NCBI RefSeq assembly: GCF_035083965.1
Contig: NC_089730.1
Location: 21,282,027 to 21,346,026, forward strand
Length of the DNA stretch: 64,000 nt
Reading direction: 5' to 3'
DNA from: Branchiostoma lanceolatum
Taxonomy: Eukaryota; Chordata; Leptocardii; Amphioxiformes; Branchiostomatidae
Shown: positions 12,201-20,982 of the stretch, piece by piece
Position numbering within the stretch: position 1 is the stretch's first letter
Layout of the letters: every line of letters starts with the position of its first letter
The notes under the pieces: model-generated
What the model saw: the letters and a program-made list of their open reading frames with translations, nothing else
What the model was told of the DNA's origin: nothing
Databases searched by the model: none
Made by a program: the position numbers and the translations under genes

Positions 12201-15200
12201 TTTCATAACGTTTGAATTTACTAGACAAGACAAATGCTTCATAGAATAAGATATGAATTTATTATCCTCATGCTACTCGCATGGAAGCTCATCTGTGTTG
12301 GTAGAGTACATATTGGAAATTTTTAAACTATAATCCAACACAAATTATGGTTAGTTCAACTTCTTTGTGTTGGATTATAGTTTAAAAATTTCCAATATCC
12401 TCATGCTACCTTAACATTTAAAAAAGTAGTTAACACCGTAAAGCCTCCATTCAGCCATTTGAGTTTTTGATCAATAAACCATTTTCTCTCTCTCAGGCAC
12501 AGCAAGCAACGAAGAAGCCTGAAGTGGAGGAGGAACCGGAAAGCGATTCCTCGCAGAAGAGCGACCGATCGTTCACGTCCTACTCCACGGCTTCCCGCCA
12601 TTCGCAGCGGACGCGCACGGTGAGCGAGTTAATTACATAATGTACATTTTCAAGGTTTTGGTAAAACTGTCAATCTTCTCTCCTCCTGCTGTGACAAGCT
12701 GCAAGTTACAAATTTATATGTATATACAAGCTACAAGTTCTTCACAGTCCATCCCCGGAAGTAGAAAATGAACCATCCCTACTTCCGGTTCCTTCCATGA
12801 TCCTCAGTCTTTTTCTTTGCTGGCCCAAGCAACATAGAAAATTTCAAGCTGTCAAATTTTCGGTTAATTTGCTCTTTTTGCAGTAGAGATGAGAAATAAA
12901 AAGGGAACATAGACTAAATGAAAATCTTACCAGAATGCTTTGTCAACATTTTTTGTCTCATCAAACCATTTGTGTATTAAATAATGTCTGTTTTCGGTAA
13001 GTATGAACAGTAACTTCATACTTTTGGCAGCAGAGACAAACACTATGTCAAGATTTGTCTCATCAGACCGTTTGCGTATCAAATTATGTCTAGAGTAGAG
13101 TAGGGTAGGGTAGGGTAGAGTAGTGTAGAGTAGAGTAGAGTAGAGTAGAGTAGAGTAGAGTAGAGTAGAGTAGTGTACAGTAGAGTAGAGTAGAGTAGAG
13201 TAGAGTAGTGTAGAGTAGAGTAGAGTAGAGTAGAGTTGTTTCAGGTTGGTAGAACAGTATCTCCGGTTCAAGTTTAGGCCACTCTGCAGTTCAGCTCAGT
13301 GTCATCTCTGGTTTCTGGGGATGGTCCAGGGATCTGTAGTCAAACATCACCTGGTGCTGGTTCATGTGACTTTCCAATCTCTCCCCAAAGGTGTTCAGAG
13401 TGGGTACCATTACTACAGAGTCCTTGGGAGATTATTCCACCATGTGACCACTCTTCTGTTGCCTCTTGACACTTTTTTCCTTTACTTCAGGTGAGCGAGA
13501 AGTCGGACCAGAGCTACAGCGACGACTTCGAGGGTTCCCAGCGGAGCTACCGGAGTCGCTCCGACCGCAGTCCGAGCGTCACCAGCGAGGAGGAGATCAG
13601 CGAACACTTCAGCCAGAAGAGCAGCCAATCAGGGCGCAGCATGGCCAGCTCGCAGTCCCGCCACGAACTCTTCATCGACCTGAAGGGAGAGGTTCGTTTT
13701 TTTTTTGTTAAAGAAAATTACGATGAACATCATCAGTTCCTTTACATCCTGCCGGACAATTATAGATAAAAACAGGTGCAGGAAGCATTCAAAGCTTATA
13801 TTAGCATACAACCTTGTCTTAACTTACTATCCTGCGGAACCATCTGAAATCGTCTTGCATTCATTAACATATCTATGCAGAGTTTTGGTATAAAACCTAG
13901 TTCTACCAGATCCTTCTTTAGTCACTGATGAAAGATAGCGGATGCTGTCTGAAACGTCTGACTGTTTCAAAATCTTATCCAGTTGCTTTGAGTTTTTTGG
14001 CTTATACTAGGCCCTCCTCCTCTAAACTTATCATAACCGATAATGATTTAGCAAGGTAATACATAGAATATGAGAACAATGGATAAGGATAATCAAATGA
14101 TTTATGGGCGACAGGTGTAGATTAAGATATGTTAAGAACTGAACATATGAGACTACTACAGGGGACTACATGTAGGATAGCTTTTGAGATGGGTTTTCTT
14201 TGTTTGTTTGAACCTTTGTTTCTTAATTTTCACTAATTTTCATTGAGGTCATGAGGGAAGAGGGAAGAGTTAGGCAAAGTGTAACACTACTAACAGAGAT
14301 ACAAATTTCATCATTTTTGCCCTAATAACTTTATCAACATGTATCATAACATATACATGTACATGGTACAAAACATGTAATAGTAGAGCGAAAGTTGGTT
14401 CATAGTCCATGTCCTTTCGTTTTGGTCATCCAGGTGGGACCGGCAACCCTCAGTAAAGCGACAGAAACAGCTGACAGCGATGAAAAAAGGACTCCGGGCC
14501 CTTCACCGATAATCGATAAATGATATATTTAAAAGTAATTCATAGAATATGATAACAATTATAATCAAATGATTGATGGTTTAAATTGTGATGAGAACTT
14601 AACTACAGGGGGCTAAGATAGCTTATGAGTTGGGTTTTTAAGGGCACTTTTTTTTTTCAGGTGGGACCGGCAACCCCCAGTAAAGCCACAGAAACAGCGG
14701 AAAGCGATGAAGAAAGGACTCCGGTCCCTTCGCCGGCCGAGACCCCCACCCCGCGGGATCGTCGGGCGGAAATCGACACAAGCACACCAATCATCGTCGA
14801 CCCTCTCGCGGAGTACAAACTCGGGGATAACGTCATCGTGGATGGGGAGAAAGCAGGAGTGCTTCGCTTCAAGGGCCCCACGTCGTTCGCGCCAGGAATG
14901 TGGGCTGGGGTGGAGCTACGGAAAGCGATAGGAGACAACGACGGCTCTCGAGATGGGATGAGGTACTTATGTTATTTGTGTCAATTTTTATTTCCGTCAT
15001 GTTAACAGGGTAGCCCAACTCAGCTGTGTGAGCACTGCTTTACACTGGGGCCCTGGGTCACAAATAACACAAAATAACATAGATTGAAGTACATGAAATT
15101 GTATGTACAGTTACATACAAACAAATCTAACATACAATATTGTGTGTCTGATAGTTGCAGATGTTAGCCCTTCTGTATAAGAAATAAATGTACTTTCCAC

Positions 15201-18200
15201 AATTCAAGGCGTACTAGTAGCAGTTTTATTTAGGGATAGATTAAGACTGTGTCGAGTGGGATAATTGTGAATTCTGTTTTCTGGATGTATTCTGGAAGTT
15301 CATTCTCCACTGCCTTGTACATTACCTGTAGGTACTTCACCTGCGAGCCTGACCGCGGAGTGTTCGTTACTCCGGAGAACCTGAAGCCTGCTCTGGAGGA
15401 GTACACCTCGGAGCGGGAGGACTCCGTCGCAGAGGAGATCCCAGAGACGACTGATCGGACCGACTCCGACTTGGACACTCCGCGGCTGAAGCTTGACTTC
15501 GCAGAGAGCGAGAAAGACTTCACTCCTCGGAGGGAACGGACCTACTCCGACGACTTTGACACTCCAAGGTCGATCCCGGAGTCCCGAGAGAAGTCGCAGA
15601 AGGAGGAAGAGCCGGAGTCGGAGCAGGTCTCGCTCCACAGCAGCGACAGCGAGCTGGAGAAGGCCATCAGCTCCGCCGCGGCCGCCGTCGAGTCGTTCGC
15701 TCTCGAGACTCCCGAAGACTCTCCCCGCGCCGCCAAGGATAAGGCAAGTACCTGTATTTTAGGGAACTTCATGGCAGAAATACAGGGATCTCAAACTAGA
15801 AATATAAAATGCTGGAGGAACAGATATAAGAATTCTCCAATGCCTTATTTATCTGATTTTTTTCATGTCGAAGATATTGCAGTTAAGCCTTATCTAGTGT
15901 GCTTACTTGAAAACAAATGATCACTGTGGAAACAGACTAGCTTTATTCCTTTTCCCCTTTAGATTCTTGTATCTGCACGAAATTTCTGTTAAAATGTATT
16001 TAGTCAAGCTCTATCTGTATTACACAAAGATTTTAAAGATGTTTTGATAATGTATGTCCAAGACATCACTTGTAATTTCCTTGTGTTTGCTTAGATATTG
16101 AATGTACAGTGTACGCAATTCTGCTTTTAGCTGCCGTGTAACACTTGTTATTAAATGTAATGAACCATTCATTCACTCAAAGGATCTTGCGGAGACTCCT
16201 CGAGATGCTTCCGATTTGCCGAAAGACTCCTCGGAGGAGAACAAGGACAAGCTTGTTGAAGACATCACGGATGACCTTGCCTCCATGGTCCTCCAGGACT
16301 CCCTCTCTTGTATCACGAACCTCGCAGAAAGCCGCCAGGCCGAAGCCGAGGAGCTGGAGGACAGCGCTCCAACGTCTTCTCCGGAGAAGAAGCCCCACAC
16401 CCCGCTCCTGGACCTCCTCCTGAGGGAGCACGAGATCCAGCAGAGGAGGGCGGAGCAGCCTCCTCCCGCTGCTCCGGAGACGAGCCCGGAAGTCACTCCC
16501 CGGCGGCAGGCGGAGAAGTTCTCAGAGTCGCTCGTCTCCGGTCTCTTCTCCGACGCCATCTCGGAGATCCTCAAGATCAGGAAGCAGAAGCAGAGGACTT
16601 CTTCCGATGGACGTCGTCTTGACGTCTCAAGACCTTCTCCGGCGTCTAAGGAGTTCTCCGACACGAGAGACCAAGACGACAGTCTAGACGATGAGATGAA
16701 CGAGCTGCAGCTCCCGAGTTCCCCTCAGGTGAAAGTTTGTTTATTTATTTTTGTGCCAATACATTGGAAGGTAACTTCCACAAGTTTATGTTCAGAAGTT
16801 AGTAGTCGTGATTTATCCTGACGATCAATGTGGTCATTGAAAATTTGATCTGTGTATAGCTTAATTGTTGGATTTTAGCATCATATCCAGTTGCTTGAGT
16901 AACTGTTATTCGTCATATCTTATTACCTGGATGTCTAACCTTTATAAATAAATAAATAAGGGTTTTATTCATTGAACACCTTGCAGCCTGGGGGCTGAAT
17001 TACATGCTCATTACAAATTACAAATTACACATGATAAAATACTTAAGGCTTTAAAATCATACAATGGTTACATTAAAAGGTTGCGTACCGGACTAAGACT
17101 AAACTGCAGGTTTTAGCAAGTAACATGGACACACCATTATCATTATCACAGGAGCCTGTTCCCAGACCGAACTCCCCTGTGGAGCTCCACCCCCGCCCGG
17201 GGTCGCCAGTTTTCGGGGAGAAGCTGGACGAGTTCCAGGCCCAGCTGGACGACATCCTCAGCACCGACCAGACATGGTTCGAAGAGGACGGCATCTTCGG
17301 GCTCGGCAACAGGTGAAATGTTTACAGCTTCACACACATTGATAGTGTTTAGAATTAGTTTTTTTACAGTAAAATGTAACAATGATGTACAAGTACTTGG
17401 AATGTGAGATCATACTTTTTAATGTGTTTGATGTATCTCCAGTGTTAAATTGTTTAAGAATTTGATTGAGGTATGTAATGCATCCTGTAGGCTCCAATAT
17501 ACTTTTACAATGACACACACATCTACATATTTTATACTTCCCTGTGTATATTTTTATTTGTTTGTTAAGTCAAGGGACAAAGGACTTCTACCTACTGAAG
17601 CACATGGAGGCATAAATGTACACTAAAGGACTTTTTTTCGTTCGTTCATTCATTCATTCATTCATCCATACTTTCATTCATTAAACCATTCATTCATTCA
17701 CTCACAGAGGTGCACAGAAGGGCCAGGGCGCCTCCAAAAGGCACTCGGTTCCCGGAGAGAGCCCCGAGCCTCAGCAGTCCCCGAGAACGTCGCTCACCAA
17801 ACTTGACCTTCAGAAGGTCACGGATGACCTCTTCTACGCCATTCCTCACAACAAGGTAGATGATTTAATACTTGATACGTCGATGAACAACAAAAATATC
17901 TTACTCTAATCACGAGGTAAAGGGCCATTACAATCGTTTCGTAAGTTTTATGTCCAACGTGAAATTCTAACTAGGAGTTTAGCACTTGTGTATGTCGGGT
18001 TTGTGAGGCCAACTCTTGAATATGCCTGTCAGGTCTGCCATCCAGGCCTTACAACGCAACAGACCCGTAAACCTGAGCTAATGTAAGCCAGAGCTTGTAG
18101 AACCATCCTAGGTCGGCTATATACTTCCTAACAGTGCTTCCTACAACAGGAAATGTGCACATCCAACACTTTGTAGAACCGTACATGTATCTCATATGTA

Positions 18201-19324
18201 TCTTTTAGAATGCAAGTAAGATTTCTTTCTTTATTTCTTTATTTCTTTATTTGAATTTACCACATGGAAAAACAAGTGGAAGGGAGGACAAAACAGGTGT
18301 ATCAACACCTTTACAAGTTGTCCTCCCAAGATTACGAGCCGTGTTGTACAGGACACTACAATCTAGCCCTCGGGCTACAAAGGTGTATTTTATTGTGTCT
18401 GTATGATGTATGATGATAAACCAGTTTACTTACTTACTTACTTCCTAAAACATTTTACATATCAATGCCGCTAATGCATGTGTTGGTGGTTTTGCCATGT
18501 ACAACGGTTTTTCTCTAGTTGTTGTATTTAAGTACTGGTTTCTGCTAGTTCATTTTTTAGTGACGCTGAAGAAGAGTGATAGATGTCACTCAAAACGTCT
18601 GGAAACGATATCCATATTTTGTCCAGTAGTAGAGTTTGAATTGTAGTTACTGTATTGTTTACCTGTATGTCTAACCTTCATTAACGTACTTACTTACTTA
18701 CCTACTTACTTACTTACTTACTTCTTTAAGGAGGAGGTGAAAGATCTGGTGAAGTCTTCCGTCCAAGTCTTCTACAACAACAGGGAGTACGGGGACGACC
18801 TGGCGCCCATCGCGACCCCGCGCGACCTCCTCAGCAACAACGACACCCCTGGCAAGGACGTTGAGAGCATCAGCAAACGCAGCTACAAGAAGATCATCTT
18901 CGACTTGAGCGGGGAGGTCTTTAAGGACATTTACGCGGAAGACAATGTCGAGACGCCACCGGTGTGGATGAAGCCAAAGAAGTCTCAGAGGAAGCACTTC
19001 CGTAGGCGGCCACCGGGTGGGTTAGAAGAACTAACCGGCGTCGTCGAACACCGCGTCTTAGTCCTACTCGGGTTACAGCCTTCGAGGAAACTGCAGCACA
19101 CGACCAAGTTCTTAAAGATGGGCAGGAAGAAGAAGGACCAGGTGGACGAGATCCTTATCGAGGAGCTCGCCACGGAGGAACCGGAGTGGGTGAACTATGA
19201 TGATGACGAACTGGCGGTGAAACTGCAGCTCAGCGACTCCATCTTTGAGAACTTGTTGAGTGAAACTGTCCAGTTAGTGAGCGATATCTCTTTAAGAAAA
19301 GTGGGGTCTCATGCAAATCTCTGA
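294..19324 (+). CDS. CEP350: Centrosome-associated protein 350, C-terminal part (17 exons; 5' end outside window)
   Basis: CEP350 is a large centriole/centrosome and microtubule-associated protein that recruits FOP-family partners. Exons read here: 294-438, 875-1058, 1456-1613, 2246-2456, 6056-6164, 6761-6917, 9220-9380, 10692-10998, 11676-11956, 12497-12619, 13491-13691, 14661-14962, 15332-15743, 16183-16728, 17152-17312, 17708-17855, 18731-19324; all phases join, giving 1399 codons plus stop (TGA at 19322-19324). Recognition: a coiled-coil block (exons 7-8, IEGRIRALNQELKQR then YDMFIKKT and KPQIKQP) and a CAP-Gly domain about 600 residues from the end, both as I recall for vertebrate CEP350 (about 3100 residues), plus an acidic C-terminus with EEPEWVNYDDDE. 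Short S-V-A-E-E-I-type motifs recur between domains. The intron after 15743 starts with GC instead of GT. Many exon edges carry duplicated copies in the adjacent intron (see findings). Upstream exons, including the start codon, lie outside the window. Confidence 0.92.
404..648 (+). repeat. Tandem copy of exon end plus 5' splice site (exon 294-438)
   Basis: The last ~35 bp of exon 294-438 and ~60 bp of following intron recur at about 552-648. The exon words GACAAGATCAG, CACA-GAAAAAGGA and the donor CAG|GTAAGA are matched by GACAAGATCAG, CACGAAAAAGGA and CAG|GTTAGA (GT at 587-588). Intron words GTGTGGTAGCA and GACTTGTATGATT also match. Divergence is roughly 15-20 percent by eye. Confidence 0.75.
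775..853. mobile_element. Short TTAACCTT-ended element, copy 1 (MITE-like)
   Basis: About 79 bp, starting TTAACCTCTCCCTGCT and ending GCTGAAGGTTAA, so the ends are inverted repeats. The body carries ACCAAT near the left and GGTGCCAAATGG in the middle. Two further copies are at 4286-4372 and 11964-12044. This copy ends 21 bp before the 3' splice site of the CEP350 exon at 875. Confidence 0.65.
1565..1975 (+). repeat. 50-bp minisatellite built from an exon end and its 5' splice site
   Basis: The CEP350 exon 1456-1613 ends GGAGGGCAAAG|GTCAGT. This edge and ~37 bp of upstream exon recur at 50-bp spacing: donor-like GT at 1614, 1664, 1714 and 1764. Shorter, more diverged units (CAAAGGTCAGT, CAAATTTCAGT) continue to about 1975. 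The first copies are nearly identical, so the expansion is recent. The CEP350 reading frame stays open through the array to 1864. Confidence 0.85.
2721..3142 (-). mobile_element. tRNA-derived SINE, near full-length
   Basis: Read on the minus strand it begins with a tRNA-like head (A-box-like TGGCGCAAGTGTAGAG, B-box-like GGATCTAATCCCAGG). It continues through a strongly conserved body (ACTCAGGTGTAAATGAGTAC, GGACGTTAAATGGAGGTCC, CACGTTAAAAAACCCACC) and ends in a TAAATAAATAAA tail. Two 5'-truncated copies lie at 11333-11606 (+) and 38620-38899 (-). It lies in a CEP350 intron. Confidence 0.75.
3839..4023. mobile_element. Foldback MITE with GGCCACACCAATTT ends
   Basis: About 185 bp. The two ends, GGCCACACCAATTTAATTT and its inverse AAATTAAAATTGGTGTGGCC, are inverted repeats. 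The whole element can fold back, with a second palindrome at its centre around GAAAACAGAAGA and TCTTCTGTTTTC. It has no coding capacity and is intronic in CEP350. Confidence 0.75.
4286..4372. mobile_element. Short TTAACCTT-ended element, copy 2
   Basis: Same family as 775-853: TTAACCTTCTCCCTGCTGCC at the left, AACCAATAGAGAATGGGGTG in the middle, and GTGTGCTAAAGGGTAG at the right, where the inverted end is degraded. Confidence 0.65.
5415..5934 (+). repeat. 120-bp direct duplication within a CEP350 intron
   Basis: About 120 bp starting TAACGTTTGGCCAGGCTGCA occurs at about 5415-5537 and 5812-5934 with only seven substitutions. Both copies sit in the intron between exons 2246-2456 and 6056-6164. 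GC content is higher than the surrounding intron. See findings for the substitution pattern. Confidence 0.8.
6893..7075 (+). repeat. Tandem copy of exon end plus 5' splice site (exon 6761-6917)
   Basis: The exon end GAATCAAACCCGCACACTCC with donor CTG|GTGAGTAA is repeated 110 bp downstream at about 7003-7034, with donor CCG|GTGAGTTA (GT at 7028-7029). About 35 bp of intron (CTCTGTCCTT...TGTTATAT) follows in both. Using the second donor would add 110 nt and shift the frame. Confidence 0.85.
7780..9240 (+). repeat. Array of duplicated 3' splice site plus exon start (exon 9220-9380)
   Basis: The stretch TTTGATCTGACTGAGGGAT, GTGTGATCCGCAG|AG and the first bases of exon 9220-9380 recur about eight times. 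Exon-like starts are near 7837, 7940 (degenerate), 8144, 8328, 8496, 8688, 8870, 9038 and the true 9220, so most units are 168-192 bp. Some units keep GACAGCCTCCGACCAGAGCA, others read GGCTGTGTCGACTGATGCGA. Units also share TTAGAAAGTAAC-TGAACTTGTGTGA. None has a donor soon after the exon-like piece. Minus-strand open frames here are only the shadow of the repeat. Confidence 0.88.
11333..11606 (+). mobile_element. tRNA-derived SINE, 5'-truncated copy
   Basis: Same SINE body as 2721-3142 in the opposite orientation: CACTTCACTCAGGTGTGAAT, GGACGTTAAATGAAGGTCCC, GCACGTAAAAGAACCCACC, ending at GTGGTAAATCTGAATTAATA. The tRNA-like head is missing. It ends about 70 bp before exon 11676-11956. Confidence 0.72.
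11964..12044. mobile_element. Short TTAACCTT-ended element, copy 3
   Basis: Intact-looking 81-bp copy: TTAACCTTCTCCCTGCTCCC at the left and GTGTGCTGAAGGTTAA at the right, with perfect 8-bp terminal inverted repeats. It begins only 7 bp after the end of CEP350 exon 11676-11956, so the 5' splice site GTGAGC abuts the element. Confidence 0.7.
12311..12397. repeat. Near-perfect foldback (about 87 bp)
   Basis: TTGGAAATTTTTAAACTATA at the left is the inverse of TATAGTTTAAAAATTTCCAA at the right; arms are about 32 bp with a ~23-bp loop. The word ATCCTCATGCTAC occurs on both sides (about 12262 and 12398). Likely a small non-autonomous DNA element. Confidence 0.65.
13091..13235. repeat. (TAGAG)n pentanucleotide microsatellite
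   Basis: About 145 bp of GTAGA/TAGAG units with occasional GGGTA and GTGTA variants, in the intron before exon 13491-13691. Confidence 0.95.
13920..13963 (+). ncRNA. Hammerhead-ribozyme-like motif in a dispersed repeat
   Basis: The segment can be read as a hammerhead core. Stem I is AGTCA (13920-13924) pairing with TGACT (13959-13963). CTGATGA (13925-13931) is followed by stem II, AGATAGC/GCTGTCT with a GGAT loop. GAAA (13951-13954) and CGTC (13955-13958) end in a GUC-type cleavage triplet. Stem III would be only two base pairs, so activity would probably need a dimer, as known for hammerheads of Penelope-like and retrozyme elements. One extra A (13932) lies between the core and stem II. A second copy is at 44089-44132. 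The 3' flank of the repeat (ATCCAGTTGCTTTGAG) recurs at 16877 and 44150. No activity is shown. Confidence 0.5.
14050..14655 (+). repeat. Duplicated intron segment with truncated copy of the CAP-Gly exon start
   Basis: Intron sequence around 14055-14200 (ACATAGAATATGAGAACAA, AATCAAATGATTTATG, ACTACAGGGG) recurs at about 14535-14640. The first ~75 bp of exon 14661-14962, with its CAG acceptor, occurs earlier at 14434-14508. The early copy starts in the same phase (VGPATLSKATETADSDEK) but runs into TGA at 14521-14523 after 29 codons. Confidence 0.82.
14811..15390 (+). other. CEP350: CAP-Gly domain of CEP350 (split by one intron)
   Basis: Encoded by the end of exon 14661-14962 and the start of exon 15332-15743. 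The peptide runs from YKLGDNVIVDGEKAGVLRFK through GMWAGVEL and GDNDGSRDG to YFTCEPDRGVFVTPENL. This is the CAP-Gly fold: glycine-rich loops, the conserved tryptophan-containing AGVEL strand and the final G-V-F strand. The diagnostic GKNDG groove motif, which in CLIP/EB partners binds C-terminal EEY/F tails, reads GDNDG here, so the lysine is replaced; CEP350 proteins are already known to depart from the canonical motif. The intron falls inside the domain, after the arginine preceding YFTC. Confidence 0.9.
16877..16945 (+). mobile_element. Tail fragment of the hammerhead-associated repeat
   Basis: ATATCCAGTTGCTTGAGTAA, followed by TATCTTATTACCTGGATGTC and TAACC, matches the tails at 44147-44210 and, in part, at 13975-13995. 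It is followed by a TAAATAAATAAATAAG tail, so the repeat end may be mobilised with an A-rich tail. Confidence 0.55.
17637..17705. repeat. (ATTC)n microsatellite before exon 17708
   Basis: Imperfect ATTC tetranucleotide run ending directly in the acceptor of CEP350 exon 17708-17855 (CATTCATTCACTCACAG). The repeat supplies the pyrimidine-containing upstream part of this 3' splice site. Confidence 0.85.
17936..18195 (+). mobile_element. LINE reverse-transcriptase fragment (CR1/Rex-like), decayed
   Basis: One frame reads ALVYVGFVRPTLEYACQV, HPGLTTQQ, then ARACRTILGRLYTS. This is the thumb-region signature of CR1-type LINE reverse transcriptases (Y-I-R-P-x-L-E-Y-A-C-x-V-W-x-x-x-L-T, then the R-A-x-R-I-I-L-G block). 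At least two in-frame stops are present and no other domain is visible, so it is a short dead fragment in a CEP350 intron. Confidence 0.72.
18225..18425. repeat. T-rich-headed dispersed repeat
   Basis: A (TTTCTTTA)n head is followed by GAATTTACCACATGGAAAAA and CCCTCGGGCTACAAAGGTGT. The form resembles a reversed SINE or LINE tail. It is non-coding and intronic. Confidence 0.35.
18560..18690 (+). mobile_element. Diverged relative of the hammerhead-associated repeat
   Basis: CGCTGAAGAAGAGTGA, TAGATG, TCACTC, AAAACGTCTGG keeps the layout core, stem II, AAACGTC of the motif at 13920-13963, but the GAAA reads CAAAA. The tail (TTACCTGTATGTCTAACCTT) matches the tails at 16925 and 44185. It is followed by an (ACTT)n run at 18684-18722. 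Confidence 0.5.
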
Positions 19325-20640
19325 GAAAGGTCTCTCTCTTCCTGTAGGATAAGAACTTTTTGAAGGTACCTATTCTCCAAGCAGATGTTAAGATGAAAGA
19401 TTGTAATGATTTTTGACGGCTGCGGGATATTGTGAGATTTCAAGTCTTTCGCCCCGCTGAATATATACAGCAACTCTAGATCTTTTCTTTATCGTTTCTC
19501 TTACCTTTGCAGAGTTTCGGTGAAACTGTAAATTTGCTCTTTCGGCAACACACACGAGGAACAGAAAAAGGCATGAATGAAAATCTGACAAGAATGCTTT
19601 GTCAAGATTTAGCTAGTCGAATCATTTGGGTATCAAATAATGCATTTTAGGTAATATAGCCTGTTTCTATAGATAGGTATCTGATTATGCTGTTTTATAG
19701 ATGGACGTCCGCATTTCTTGAAGAATGGATTTTCGATTCTTTTAGAACTTTGTTGAATTGTCAATTTGAAAGCAAAGTCACCAGGAAGTTGATATAGGTA
19801 TATGTATTTTTCCTGTAAATACGAAATGTGCAGAAGTTTGTAAGATAAGTTGTTTGTCAGCCACGTATTACGGGACCAACGATTAGGGATGACATTGTAA
19901 ATACACCTTGTTTTACTGAACAGTGTTCATATCGTTTGTGGAAATTTGGAAGGTGTTGTTGAAGCACACTAGAGGTTTTATGTGGCTCCCAGATTCAGTT
20001 TGTTATCTTTTGGCTTTCTTTTCTATTTATCGTGGATTGGATAATTATTTCACGCTCCTTGTTTGAATCAGTGTGGCGTATTAGAGCGTTCTTATTTCTG
20101 TCTACTTCTATTTATATTACTGTTGCGTATTGGAACGTAATGATTTTATGTAATATGTGCAAAGTAACAAACTTAGTTTGCCTGCTAAACAGATGGAATT
20201 GTGAAAGCAAAGATTCCCCGTTTATTTCAGTTTTCGGCTGTGTTCTCGTCATTTTTTTGCTGAAGACAATTTCAGAACGTAATCGGTGTAACATACGATA
20301 CGCAGGGTTGCATAGAAAGTGTATTTTTAAAAGGCAGCTTCATGTAATTGTCTCGTCAGTCTCGATTTTTGCTTTCAGTTTTCGAGTAAGATATTCTGTT
20401 TTTACCTATAGTGAAAGGTTTTGGTGTATTTTGGTTGGTCCAATGTTGTAACTGGAAGAATTGCAGTACGTAATTAAGTTATGTTTACGTGAAATGTTTA
20501 GATGTACCACGCTCTGTCGTTGGTCGTGCAAGAGAATCATACTTTTTTCGGACGAAGAAAATTTGAGATTTTTGTACAGATTTTATGAAAGTATGGAATA
20601 CGTTTGTGAACTGGAATAAAATTGTGTACATATTGTTAAC
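19325..20640 (+). other. CEP350: CEP350 3' untranslated region
   Basis: AT-rich non-coding sequence between the stop codon and the only well-placed AATAAA. It includes a stretch (about 19470-19670) that resembles intronic sequence at about 12850-13010 (shared words such as AATGAAAATCT and AGAATGCTTTGTCAA), so a dispersed repeat has contributed to the UTR. The 139-codon open frame at 20032-20451 shows no recognisable family or splice signals and is treated as chance. Confidence 0.6.
20615..20620 (+). terminator. Poly(A) signal AATAAA, CEP350
   Basis: AATAAA in the context CTGGAATAAAATTGTG, about 1.3 kb after the CEP350 stop. It is the first convincing signal downstream on this strand and is followed within 30 bp by T/GT-rich sequence. 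Confidence 0.6.
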
Positions 20641-20776
20641 TTGTGTATTTCTACTTCAGTGTCGACGTGGTCTTACTTTGATGTGCGTAGTTTTCTCACT
20701 GCTACGTTAACTACATTGTATGTAAAGGTTAAAGCGGTCATCCTCAACAGGATTATTTTTTTTAAGTAGCTAGTAG

Positions 20777-20982
20777 TACAACTGCTACTCCCCAAGCAGA
20801 GGAGGGGTTCCGGCTGGTTTTTGACGTGTTTTAGGCGTTTTTGTCGGACTTTCTACTTTGTCATTTCTATTTTGTGTCGCCAACACACACAAAAAAATGA
20901 CAAAGTAGAAAGCCCGACAAAAACGCCTAAAAACACGTCAAAAACCAGCCGGAACCCCTCCTCTGCTTGGAGAGTACAACTG
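20777..20982. mobile_element. hAT-like foldback MITE with 8-bp target duplication
   Basis: TACAACTG flanks the element at 20777-20784 and 20975-20982. The ends, CTACTCCCCAAGCAGAGG and the inverse CTCTCCAAGCAGAGG, are inverted repeats. The two arms (about 80 bp each, GGGGTTCCGGCTGGTTTTTG and its complement) pair almost perfectly around a short loop near 20880. Eight-base duplications are typical of hAT transposons. It sits just past the CEP350 poly(A) signal. Near-identity of the arms implies a young insertion. Confidence 0.75.

Noticed and set aside
13091-13235. Minus-strand tyrosine/leucine/serine-rich frame over the TAGAG run
   Set aside because: A microsatellite translated in an open frame; not a gene.
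20032-20451. 139-codon frame after the CEP350 stop
   Set aside because: Located in the 3'UTR before the poly(A) signal; AT-rich composition, no family, and no splice path from CEP350.
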